Source: Mangrovicoccus sp049603835
Lineage (GTDB): Bacteria > Pseudomonadota > Alphaproteobacteria > Rhodobacterales > Rhodobacteraceae
DNA: 64,000 nucleotides
Assembly (NCBI GenBank): GCA_049603835.1
Contig: JBMYSZ010000005.1
Span: forward strand, 1-64,000
Direction: 5' to 3'
In this document: positions 50,956 through 59,869 of the stretch, one piece after another
Layout of the letters: the number at the start of each line of letters is the position of its first letter
How positions within the stretch are numbered: position 1 is the stretch's first letter
The notes under the pieces: model-generated
Database searches by the model: none
Told to the model about the DNA's origin: nothing
What the model saw: only the letters and a program-made list of their open reading frames with translations
Translations under genes and position numbers: made by a program

Positions 50956-52197
50956 ATTCCCTACCATTTTCGAAGCAGTGAACTAGCTGCATGAACGGGG
51001 CAAAATGGGTTCTGACACAAGCTCTCGATTTCGACCATTCGCAGATCTGATCCGTTGCTTGTTTTTCACGATTAGCGGGTGTTGCGGAGGCATAAGACCA
51101 CCTAGGGTAATTCACATAAATTGAAAGTTTTCTTTGCAAAATAATTAACATTAGCCATCAGATTAATTGCAAGTGTGGCGAAGATGGTGCTGAAGTTACA
51201 TCTTAAAGTAAGGTTAACGGATGGCCATATTTTGTTGTCAGCGTTAATTAACGATTTATATAGCGTCGTTAAATATTGAATCAATTCCAATTTTGGAAAC
51301 AGTAGGCCGACCGCTGATGTCGCGAATGCTTCTTAAAAATTGATTTCCACCATTGAAGCAAGTTTGACAGCTCTGCCCAAAAATTTGCGACTGGCCGCGT
51401 GCCGTTCGCATCCAAGGCTTAGAGCCTGTATTCCTTAGTGTTTATCTCAGTTGCCTACCGATGCGGGTAGATTTTGGGAAGACAATGAAGAAAATAAAAA
51501 TCCTAGATTTTTTAAAAAACTTTTTGAAGAAGCCATGCAAAATTTTTAAAGCCGGCAATGACCAGCGAAGATTTGGAGGTTATACTGCCAATTATTTTCA
51601 ATAATGCGCAGATATTTTTTACTGTGCATAGCAGTCAACCCAGAATAATATAATTAACAAGGCCTGATAATCTTTAATTATGCCGTCAAAAATTTTTTAA
51701 ATATGCGAAATAAATTGTTCAGCATCTTTTATTGACGCGCCCGGCAAAACCTAAATACACAAAGCAATATATCAAAAAAATTCATCTAGAAGATATGATT
51801 AATTTTAAAGCAAAAAACAGTTTTCCGCATGTGAAATTAAAAAACTACATAAAAACAGTAAGATACAGGATATCGTCATAACATTTATAGTCCAAAATAT
51901 CCTAATTATACTGACTTACCTGCTGTTATATTGCAGGATCATGCTTTGAAAAAGCGCCTTGATTTTATTATAAATCTATAGATTCGGAATCAGAAAAAAA
52001 TTAACAAGCAAGTATGTCCAGATAAAAAGTCAGCAAAAAATATTTTCTAAAGGCAGTAAATAATTGGTTGCGCTAGTTAATTACTGTTTTAAAAGCAAAG
52101 CTGCAAATCTTGCATCGGTATGCGTGAAATTCTGATTTCCGGGCTAAACGGTTTTTGGTTTTTCGTGCTGTAAACGCTCAAAAAAGGGCTATAAGTA
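50956..52197. other. AT-rich intergenic stretch without genes
   Basis: About 1.2 kb, strongly AT-rich from about 51100 (runs of A and T, many stop codons in all frames), unlike the GC-rich surroundings. I see no supported coding frame or RNA gene. The last 60 bases hold the ribosome site of the next gene. It may be foreign DNA, a decayed island border, or a long regulatory leader for the VPLPA-CTERM gene. Confidence 0.7.
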
Positions 52198-52923
52198 ATG
52201 ATCCGTACCCTCCTAGTGGCTTCCACAGCCGCGATTTTCTCTGCTGGCCTGGCCAGCGCCTCCGTGACTTCGGCTGTGCCTGTGGCATACCCGACCGGCA
52301 CCACCATCGTTCTGGACACTGCTGACGGCACATATCTGCCGGGCCTCGATGTCTTTGTGAACGAATTCTACGTGACCAACTTCGTCTGGGAAAGCTCCAC
52401 CGATACTGCGACCGGACTAGATCAACAGAACACCGCAGACTTCGTCGTAGACTTCTACGATGCAAGCGGTGCGCTGGTTGACTCTGGCGTTGTCTTCTCC
52501 GGTGAGTTCGATCTGCTCATCGAAGGTGCGTCCACAACCGATCCGTTTGGCGTGTTTGACTTCACCCTGACCAACGCGTCTTTCACGGGTCTTTACGAAG
52601 GCGTGACCATCGCGATCTCGCTGGATGAGAACGCAACTCTGCCATCCGGTACGCTGTCGATCACAGAGAACCCAGATGCGCTATTCTTCGTCACTGGCGA
52701 CGAGTACATCTTTGATTCCCTGTCTCCTTTGTCCATCGCAGGTGGCTATACCGTGGATGACAGCCCGTACGTCTCTACGCCTGGTCTGACCGAAATCGTT
52801 GTCGATGGTGATGTGGACGCCGCTCGTGACGCAATCGCTCCGGTTCCGCTTCCGGCAACTGGTGCGCTGGCAATGGCTGGCTTCGCTGCTCTGGGTGCCG
52901 CACGTCGCTTCAAGCGCGCGTAA
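52198..52923 (+). CDS. VPLPA-CTERM surface protein
   Basis: 241 residues with a signal peptide (MIRTLLVASTAAIFSAGLASA), a beta-rich acidic body, and the C-terminal sorting tail VPLPATGALAMAGFAALGAA followed by RRFKRA. The VPLPA-CTERM tail is recognised by a proteobacterial exosortase system linked to exopolysaccharide; the exosortase is not in the window. Codon choice favours C-ending codons (ttc, gac, aac) more than the neighbours, as in highly expressed genes. Isolated by a terminator from the polyketide synthase that follows. Confidence 0.85.
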   Translation: MIRTLLVASTAAIFSAGLASASVTSAVPVAYPTGTTIVLDTADGTYLPGLDVFVNEFYVTNFVWESSTDTATGLDQQNTADFVVDFYDASGALVDSGVVFSGEFDLLIEGASTTDPFGVFDFTLTNASFTGLYEGVTIAISLDENATLPSGTLSITENPDALFFVTGDEYIFDSLSPLSIAGGYTVDDSPYVSTPGLTEIVVDGDVDAARDAIAPVPLPATGALAMAGFAALGAARRFKRA

Positions 52924-52934
52924 CTCTCCCCATG

Positions 52935-52969
52935 GGAAGTCGCCTGTCAAGGGCGGCTTCCTTTGTTTT
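52935..52969 (+). terminator. Intrinsic terminator after the VPLPA-CTERM gene
   Basis: GGAAGTCGCC (52935-52944) pairs with GGCGGCTTCC (52952-52961) with one G-T pair and a 7-base loop, followed by TTTGTTTT. Confidence 0.85.
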
Positions 52970-53038
52970 CCCAGCGTTATTAGCCGGGCTTTTGGGGCCT
53001 ATTAGCCCGTATCCGTTACCAGAGTTTGTGTATTCGCA

Positions 53039-56000
53039 ATGTCGTCACCATCGCGTGAGAAAATCAATCTGTCCCCTTCTTCTGCCAAAGGGCATGAAGT
53101 CTGTGTTGTAGGGCTGGCCTGCCGCTATCCTGGTGCGTCGACGCCGCGCGAGTTTTGGGAAAATATTTTGACATTGCGCCCAGCGTTCCGCCCCATCCCG
53201 CGGGAACGTCTGAATTTGGACCGTTACAGCGAAGAGGCTGCCGGTGAGCGGGACGGGACTTATGCGACCCATGCTGCGCTGTTGTCTGGTTATGATTTCG
53301 ACTGGCGCCGCAACCTTGTGCCCAAGGCTCGTTTTGAAGTTACTGATATATCTCATTGGCTTGCGCTTGATGTAGCTCGCGAGGCGGTGGCAGATGCGGG
53401 TCTGGATTTGGCCGCTGCGGATCGGTCGCGCATTGGCGTGATCATTGGCAATTCCCTAACCGGAGAAGTTTCGCGGGCCGAGGCTTTGCGTCTTCGCTGG
53501 CCCTATGTGGAAGAGGTTCTGCTTCGCAGCGGGCAGGCGGCAGGGCTGGATGAAGGCGCGCTTCGGGATCTCGTCGCCAAGGCCCGCGATAGTTTTAAGA
53601 CGCCGCTGGCGGAACCTAATGAAGACTGGCTGGCAGGGGTTTTATCCAATGTCATTGCCGGACGGGTTTGTAATGCGCTTGATCTGCAAGGTGGCGGCTA
53701 CACGGTTGATGGAGCCTGCGCGTCGTCCCTGTTGGCGCTCAAATCTGGTGCGGAAAAAATCGCGTCGGGTGAATTGGATATGGTTCTTGCGGGGGGTGTC
53801 GATATTAGCATCGACCCGCTTGAGCTGGTTGGGTTTTCCCGCGCAGGTGCGCTGACCCGCGATCGGATGCGGGTTTATGACCAGCGATCGAGTGGCTTTA
53901 TCCCCGGCGAGGGATGCGGGCTTGCGCTTTTGATGCGGCGGGATCTGGCCGAGGCGGGGAATTATCCGATTTGGGCCGATCTGGATGGCTGGGGTGTCAG
54001 TTCGGATGGTCAGGGCGGGGTCACTGCGCCGAAAACTGAAACCCAGGCTTTGGCGATGCAGCGTTGCTATGACCTGGCCGGCTATTCGGCGAAAGATCTG
54101 GATTTCGTCGAGGGCCACGGAACCGGAACGCCTTTGGGCGATAAGGTGGAATTGGGCGCGATATTGTCTCAGACTGGCGCTGATGAGCAGGCTGAACCAG
54201 ATGCGCCTCTGTTGCCGCGTGAAATTGGGGTCACCTCGGTTAAAACCCTGATAGGCCATACAAAAGCTGCGGCGGGCATGGCGGGTTTTTTGAAAGCTGT
54301 GCTTGCGGTAAACCAACGGATATTGCCGCCTATGGCCGGGCTGCAATCACCCAATGAGCTTTTTCAAACTCCGGGCGCGCGCATTTACCCGATCACCCAA
54401 GCACGGGCTGTGGCCCATGACCGGCGCATATCGGCGGGGATTTCTGGTGCTGGCTTTGGCGGAATTAATTGCCATGTGGCCGTCAGCGCATCCAAAGAAA
54501 ATTCGCGCCCGGCGCTGGTTGCATCGGCGCAAAATCTGGCTGCATCGGTTCAACGCGCAGAGCTGGTGATTGCCAGCGCCTCGGATGCCGCGGCACTCTC
54601 AGACCGTTTGGAAGAGCTCGCCGATCGCGCCAATGGAATGGCGGACGGAGAATTTGCCGATTTCGCGGCCCGCGCCGCAGACGAGGATCGCAACGCTCCG
54701 CTCCGAGCGACATTCGTGTCCGATGATCCTCGTGCCTTGTCCAAGGGATTGCGCGTTTTGGCTGCGGCGGCGCGAAACGAGGCGCCCGCGCCGCGCGGTG
54801 GCAAGATCGCGCTGGCGGCTTCGGCGCCGCGGATTGGGTATCTTTTGCCTGGCCAAGGCTCTCAATTCCTGAATATGGGCCAGCGCTTGCGCCACCGACA
54901 TAGTTGGGCGGCACGTCGCGCCGCAAAATGGGATGCGAAATTCGCAGAGCTAAGCGATTGCGGCCTGACCGGCGTGATCGATCATGCGTTAGAACGAAAT
55001 TTTGACCCGTCAGAGCGGCAAAATTGGGAAACAGCGCTGCGGGATACGCGGGTCGCTCAGCCCGCGATTTCCATGACCTCCCTACAATGGTTCGACCGAA
55101 TGGAGCGTCTTGGCCTGACCCCGGCGGCACTGGCGGGCCATTCTCTGGGCGAGATCACCGCCTTCACCATTGCTGGACTGTTTTCGGAACGCGAAGCCAT
55201 GGAGCTTTTGCAGATCCGAGCCCGCCATGCGGCAGCCGAAGGGGAGGCGGGCGGAATGCTCAGCTTGCGCACGGATGCGCAAAGCAGCCAAGCACTTTTG
55301 AAGGCGGTCCCAGGTTATGCTGTGATTGCCAATCTCAATGCGCCGGATCAAACCGTGATTGCAGGCGAACCCGCAGCGCTTGATGCATTGGCAGATCTTG
55401 CACGGGATGCCGGGATTGCATCGGTTCGCTTGAATGTCGCTAACGCCTTCCATTCGCGCTATATGGATCAAGCCGCCCAGGCTTTGACGCGATTGGCCGA
55501 AAAGCGGGGCGGTGAAGATCTGACGCCTGAAATTCCCGTTTTCTCAGGCCTAACTGGGGCCGCGCTAACAGAGGCGTTTGATCCATATGACTATGCCGCG
55601 CGTCAGGTCAGCGCGCCTGTGGATTTCGTGAGTGCCGTTTGGGCCATGTCTGGCTCTGTCGATATCTTTTTAGAGCTTGGCCCAGGAGAAATCCTAAGCG
55701 GGCTTGCGCGGAATATCCTCGGCGCGGAAAAACCGATCTTGGCGTTGGAAAGCTCTGGGGCCCAGTCGGATTTGCGCTTCTGCGAAGCTTTAGCCAGTCT
55801 TTGGCTGGAAGGGGCGACGCTCGATTGGAAAGAGCTTTACGCGGATCGCTTCATTCGCCCATTCGTGCCGGCCAGCGAATTGCGCTTTATCGAAAATCCC
55901 TGTGAGAGGCTGAGTCGCATAGAGGGGCTGCCCGCACCAGAATTGGCCATTCCAGTGCAATCCCAGGCCGCCAATAGCCCCGCGGAGACGTCCAGCGATC

Positions 56001-59000
56001 AACCGCTTGCTGTTCGGCTGCGCGATCTCATTGCTTACGAAACGGGATATGACCATGATATGATGCCGGATCAGGCACGATTGGTGCAAGATCTCAATTT
56101 GGACTCCATCAAGATCGGCGAAATTCGCGGCAAATTAGCGGCCGAGGGCGTGAATTTTGCCGATGAGACGATTTTATCCACGGCCAGCATCGCCGAAATT
56201 CTAGACGCAGCCCAGATTGACGAGCGGCCCAACCGGCCGAAGCCCGCCAGCGATGACAAGCTCGCGCCGAATGGCATTCCTGTGCTTGGATTGGCCGCTG
56301 ATTGGCAGCCTATAACTTTGGCCGCCGCTGATTTTACCGGTGTATTGACTGTTCTTGGCGATGAAGAGCATTTGCAAGCTCTGCCCGAAGGCGCCGAAGC
56401 CGCGATAGGCACGGCAAGAGCCGTTGAACGTCTATTGGTGATTTTGCCCAAGGCCCCAGACCCCGAGGCTTTGGCCAGCGCTTTGGGGCGTGCGGCGCCT
56501 TGGATGGCAGAGGCGGGGTCGGTCATTCTGGCCGAGCTAAGCCAATCGGAGCAAACTCCGCTGACGGCCATGGGCGTTGCTCAGTCCCTGTCATTGGAAC
56601 GGCCTGACCTGCCGGTCGCGGCTCTTGTGGCTCAGGATCTGGCAAGCCTTTTGCAAAATGCGACAGCGGCTTTCCCGAATGGGGCCTCGCCCTTGCGGCT
56701 GCGTGAAGGGGCTTTCGAACAACTTCGCCTGGTTCCAGCAGATCTCAAAGCGGATGCGATCCCTCTATCCGCCGGAGATGTTGTCGTGGTGACAGGCGGT
56801 GCAAAGGGCATTACCGCAGCTTGCGTCGAAGCCCTGGCACAGCAAACAAATGTCACCCTAGCCATTCTGGGCCGGTCTCTACCTGCCGAAGATTTGGAAG
56901 TCCGCGAAACCTTGGCTCGGTTCTCTGCGGCTGGGGTGAAGGCCCATTATATCCCCTGTGATATCACCGATCCGGCGGATGTTGCGCAGGCCTTGGCAAC
57001 CATCCAAAGCGAGACCGGCGCAGCCCCGATCACAGGTTTCGTTCATGGGGCAGGCATCAATATTCCCGCTGCGATACGGAGCGTCAGCACTGAAAGCTAT
57101 CGGCGAGAATTGGAAACGAAATGTGGTGGCTTTGACACTGTTCTGGCCGCGCTGGATGAAACGGCGCTGCGCCTATGCATTGGCTTTGGCTCCATTATCG
57201 GCGTGGTCGGGATGCAGGGGAATACCGGCTATGCCGCAGCCAATGCGCGACTTTCAGAGCAACTAGCTGCTTTGGGCCAGCGGGTTCCGAACTGTCGTGT
57301 GCGCTGTTTGGCCTATGGTGTGTGGGATGAAATCGGCATGGGCGCCAAGCTGGGCGTGGTTGAGCGGCTCAAATCGCTTGATGTGCATCCCATCCCCGCA
57401 GCAGAGGGCGTGGAGTGGTTCTTGCGCGCTGCGGGAAGTGACGCGCCAGAGCTGATTGCGATTTCCGGCCCAATGCAGGGCTTGGCCACCTGGCGGATGG
57501 CGCGTCAGGGGCTTGGCGCGAAAGCGGCCATGTTGTCCCAGCTTTTGGTGGATGAACCCGGATATGTCACAGTAGCGCGGCATAAGCTTTGTACTGAGAC
57601 GGCGCCTTGGCTGGATGATCATTGCTTCGAAGGCGCGCGGCTTTTGCCATTGGTCTTTGCCCTGAAATCCATGGCCGAAGCGGCAAGTGCAGTTGCCGGG
57701 CAAAAGCGCATGGGTGGCATCACGGATATTCGTATTTCAGGGCCAGTGGTTGTGGCGACCGATGCGGAAGCGGTTATTGAAACCGACGCACGGTTTGGCA
57801 CCGATGGTCTAAGCGCCGGACTTGGCCTGCCTGGCCAGGCCCATAGCGCGCCAAAATTTGCAGCGCGTTTTCTGGAAACGCCGGGGGCTGCACCCGTTAT
57901 TGGCCAAGCTTCGGGGCAGGATGTTCCCAATACTCTGAGCAATGCGCTTTATGACTGGCTGCTGTTTCAGGGGCCGCATTTCCAACGCATCAAAGCCCTG
58001 ACCCATATTGATCTAAGTGACCCGATCCGGCGTCGGGCTTGGCTGACTTTGCGGCGCGAGGAAAATGACGGCCCCTTGCCGGATGTCTTTTTCCTGGATG
58101 CCATGTTGCAAGCGATGCAGGTGCTCGTGCCTCAGGATGTTTGCTTGCCGACGGCCGTTGCGCAAATGCGGTTCTGGCCGGAGGCGTGGAGCGGTGGCCA
58201 GGCGCAGATTATGTCCGAAATCCTGGAGAAAACCGATGCCGGTTATCTCGGACGGATCACCGCCAGCGATAGCAAGACCGGCGCGCCGCTGGTCGAGATT
58301 GATGGTCTAGAACTGGTTGCGGCCACCCGCAACAAAGGCCGCCCGGATCTTCAGGATCTATTGGATCCGCTGGGATGGGACCGGCGGCAATTGGCTCAGT
58401 TCGCCAATATCTATGACGGTCTTGAGCTTACTCTTTGCGAAATGCACGCCACAGATCGCGCCGAGCGTCGCGATGCGGCACGCTTAGCCCTGTCCGATAT
58501 CGCGCCCGAATTTGCCGATGCTTTGGATTGGAAAGCGGACGGAGCCCCTGTGATTGGGGATGGCTCCGGTCCGGGAGTGTCCTTTTCCCATGATGGGGGG
58601 CGGCTTCTGACGGGCTATGGCAAAGAGCTTCTTGGCGTCGATCTGCAAACCCTTGGTCATCATGGCGGTCGCGACTGGAAAACCGTTTTGCCCGCCTCCC
58701 GACAGCCGCTTTGGCATGATCTGGCGCGGGAAATGGGCCATCCCGATCAAGCCGCCGCGATGATTTGGGCGGCGGATGAAGCTTTGATCAAAGCCGGGTT
58801 ACCCGGTGCAGAGCTTCGCCTTCTGGCGCGCGAGGGAACCGATCTTCGCTTTGCGGTAATGGGGGGAGAGGTCCGGGCAGGGATGGTGCAATTGGCCCTT
58901 GCCGGTCCCGCAGCCATTGCAGTTTGCACCGGAACTCGGCCCGCCACCGCAGCTATCGCGGCCCCGTATTCAGCCGCAAGCGATGAGCGGATCGAGCATT

Positions 59001-59869
59001 TCCATCGGCGGTTCTCCATGAGCTTCAAAGAGGCCCTGCCGCCATTGCGCGCGGCGACGGCGCCGGTCGTGTTCAACTGGGTCGGTGACATGCGCGAACA
59101 GGCCATGGCCGATATTTCCGAACCGCTTGTGGATGCCTTTCTCAACCGGTCCAAAGGGATTTTGACCAACTTCACCGATCTGCGCGTGCCGTCTTTGCCG
59201 GAATTTGGCCGTCCGGTCGAGGCTTGGGTCTGGATGGATCAGGTGCTGGCCTCGCAGCCCTCTAGCTTTGATCTGCATTTCGCCTTTGTGCAAATGAGTG
59301 ATGATGGGGTGGCGAAACTTTGCGCCGAAGCCCGGCAAAGGCTGACTTGGGTGCATCTCGAAGCCGATGGCACCCCAAGCATCGAGCCATTCCCGGATTT
59401 CTTCGCCGAGTTCATCGCGCGCCGCCGTCCACAGGGGCAGGATCCGGCCTGGACACCGCCTTTCGCTCTGCCAGGCCTGACCGCGCAATCTGCCAGCGGC
59501 CCGGCTCTTGGAGTTGAGGGGAGCCAAACGATTTTGCTCGATGAGAGCTTTTCTAATCTCGTGGGCAATATCTATTATTCCCATCTCGGAGGCCTAACCG
59601 ATCGTGCCTGCCGCGCGGCACTCGCGCCGGCTTTGCGGCCCGAAACTGTCGCGGTGGCCACTGCGCTGCGGCTCGATCATCTGGGCGAGGCAATGCCGGG
59701 GGACCAGGTGGAGATCCGCGCGCGTCACCGACATGAACTGCCTCAGGGCGGACATGCCATGGAAGCGCAGATCCTCAATCAAAGCCGAGGCGGTCAGCGC
59801 ATCGCCACCGCTCGATTGGAATATCTCACCGTTCCGAAAATCGCACAAAGCAAGGAAGCCGCCGAATGA
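53039..59869 (+). CDS. Iterative type I polyketide synthase, enediyne-PKS (PKSE)-like, with fused tandem hotdog domains
   Basis: 2276 residues. KS (about 20-480) with catalytic C227 (DGACASS), H360 (EGHGTGTP) and H407 (GHTKAAAG). AT (about 590-920) with S702 (GHSLGE) and H805 (AFHSRY). One ACP with S1023 (DLNLDSIK). KR (about 1245-1430) with VTGGAKG, S1385 and Y1398. DH (about 1510-1740) with H1528 (DDHCFEG) and D1687. PPTase-like domain (about 1800-1960) with GVD (D1868) and E1914, though the usual Lys before that Glu is Asp. The tail carries two hotdog-like domains (about 1985-2135 and 2160-2270), the second with NLVGNIYY as in enediyne thioesterases. The weak ribosome site leaves the start slightly open. 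Confidence 0.88.
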   Translation: MSSPSREKINLSPSSAKGHEVCVVGLACRYPGASTPREFWENILTLRPAFRPIPRERLNLDRYSEEAAGERDGTYATHAALLSGYDFDWRRNLVPKARFEVTDISHWLALDVAREAVADAGLDLAAADRSRIGVIIGNSLTGEVSRAEALRLRWPYVEEVLLRSGQAAGLDEGALRDLVAKARDSFKTPLAEPNEDWLAGVLSNVIAGRVCNALDLQGGGYTVDGACASSLLALKSGAEKIASGELDMVLAGGVDISIDPLELVGFSRAGALTRDRMRVYDQRSSGFIPGEGCGLALLMRRDLAEAGNYPIWADLDGWGVSSDGQGGVTAPKTETQALAMQRCYDLAGYSAKDLDFVEGHGTGTPLGDKVELGAILSQTGADEQAEPDAPLLPREIGVTSVKTLIGHTKAAAGMAGFLKAVLAVNQRILPPMAGLQSPNELFQTPGARIYPITQARAVAHDRRISAGISGAGFGGINCHVAVSASKENSRPALVASAQNLAASVQRAELVIASASDAAALSDRLEELADRANGMADGEFADFAARAADEDRNAPLRATFVSDDPRALSKGLRVLAAAARNEAPAPRGGKIALAASAPRIGYLLPGQGSQFLNMGQRLRHRHSWAARRAAKWDAKFAELSDCGLTGVIDHALERNFDPSERQNWETALRDTRVAQPAISMTSLQWFDRMERLGLTPAALAGHSLGEITAFTIAGLFSEREAMELLQIRARHAAAEGEAGGMLSLRTDAQSSQALLKAVPGYAVIANLNAPDQTVIAGEPAALDALADLARDAGIASVRLNVANAFHSRYMDQAAQALTRLAEKRGGEDLTPEIPVFSGLTGAALTEAFDPYDYAARQVSAPVDFVSAVWAMSGSVDIFLELGPGEILSGLARNILGAEKPILALESSGAQSDLRFCEALASLWLEGATLDWKELYADRFIRPFVPASELRFIENPCERLSRIEGLPAPELAIPVQSQAANSPAETSSDQPLAVRLRDLIAYETGYDHDMMPDQARLVQDLNLDSIKIGEIRGKLAAEGVNFADETILSTASIAEILDAAQIDERPNRPKPASDDKLAPNGIPVLGLAADWQPITLAAADFTGVLTVLGDEEHLQALPEGAEAAIGTARAVERLLVILPKAPDPEALASALGRAAPWMAEAGSVILAELSQSEQTPLTAMGVAQSLSLERPDLPVAALVAQDLASLLQNATAAFPNGASPLRLREGAFEQLRLVPADLKADAIPLSAGDVVVVTGGAKGITAACVEALAQQTNVTLAILGRSLPAEDLEVRETLARFSAAGVKAHYIPCDITDPADVAQALATIQSETGAAPITGFVHGAGINIPAAIRSVSTESYRRELETKCGGFDTVLAALDETALRLCIGFGSIIGVVGMQGNTGYAAANARLSEQLAALGQRVPNCRVRCLAYGVWDEIGMGAKLGVVERLKSLDVHPIPAAEGVEWFLRAAGSDAPELIAISGPMQGLATWRMARQGLGAKAAMLSQLLVDEPGYVTVARHKLCTETAPWLDDHCFEGARLLPLVFALKSMAEAASAVAGQKRMGGITDIRISGPVVVATDAEAVIETDARFGTDGLSAGLGLPGQAHSAPKFAARFLETPGAAPVIGQASGQDVPNTLSNALYDWLLFQGPHFQRIKALTHIDLSDPIRRRAWLTLRREENDGPLPDVFFLDAMLQAMQVLVPQDVCLPTAVAQMRFWPEAWSGGQAQIMSEILEKTDAGYLGRITASDSKTGAPLVEIDGLELVAATRNKGRPDLQDLLDPLGWDRRQLAQFANIYDGLELTLCEMHATDRAERRDAARLALSDIAPEFADALDWKADGAPVIGDGSGPGVSFSHDGGRLLTGYGKELLGVDLQTLGHHGGRDWKTVLPASRQPLWHDLAREMGHPDQAAAMIWAADEALIKAGLPGAELRLLAREGTDLRFAVMGGEVRAGMVQLALAGPAAIAVCTGTRPATAAIAAPYSAASDERIEHFHRRFSMSFKEALPPLRAATAPVVFNWVGDMREQAMADISEPLVDAFLNRSKGILTNFTDLRVPSLPEFGRPVEAWVWMDQVLASQPSSFDLHFAFVQMSDDGVAKLCAEARQRLTWVHLEADGTPSIEPFPDFFAEFIARRRPQGQDPAWTPPFALPGLTAQSASGPALGVEGSQTILLDESFSNLVGNIYYSHLGGLTDRACRAALAPALRPETVAVATALRLDHLGEAMPGDQVEIRARHRHELPQGGHAMEAQILNQSRGGQRIATARLEYLTVPKIAQSKEAAE

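Noticed and set aside
53045..53356. Antisense frames across the polyketide synthase
   Set aside because: They lie opposite catalytic domains with intact motifs and are explained by GC-rich codon structure.
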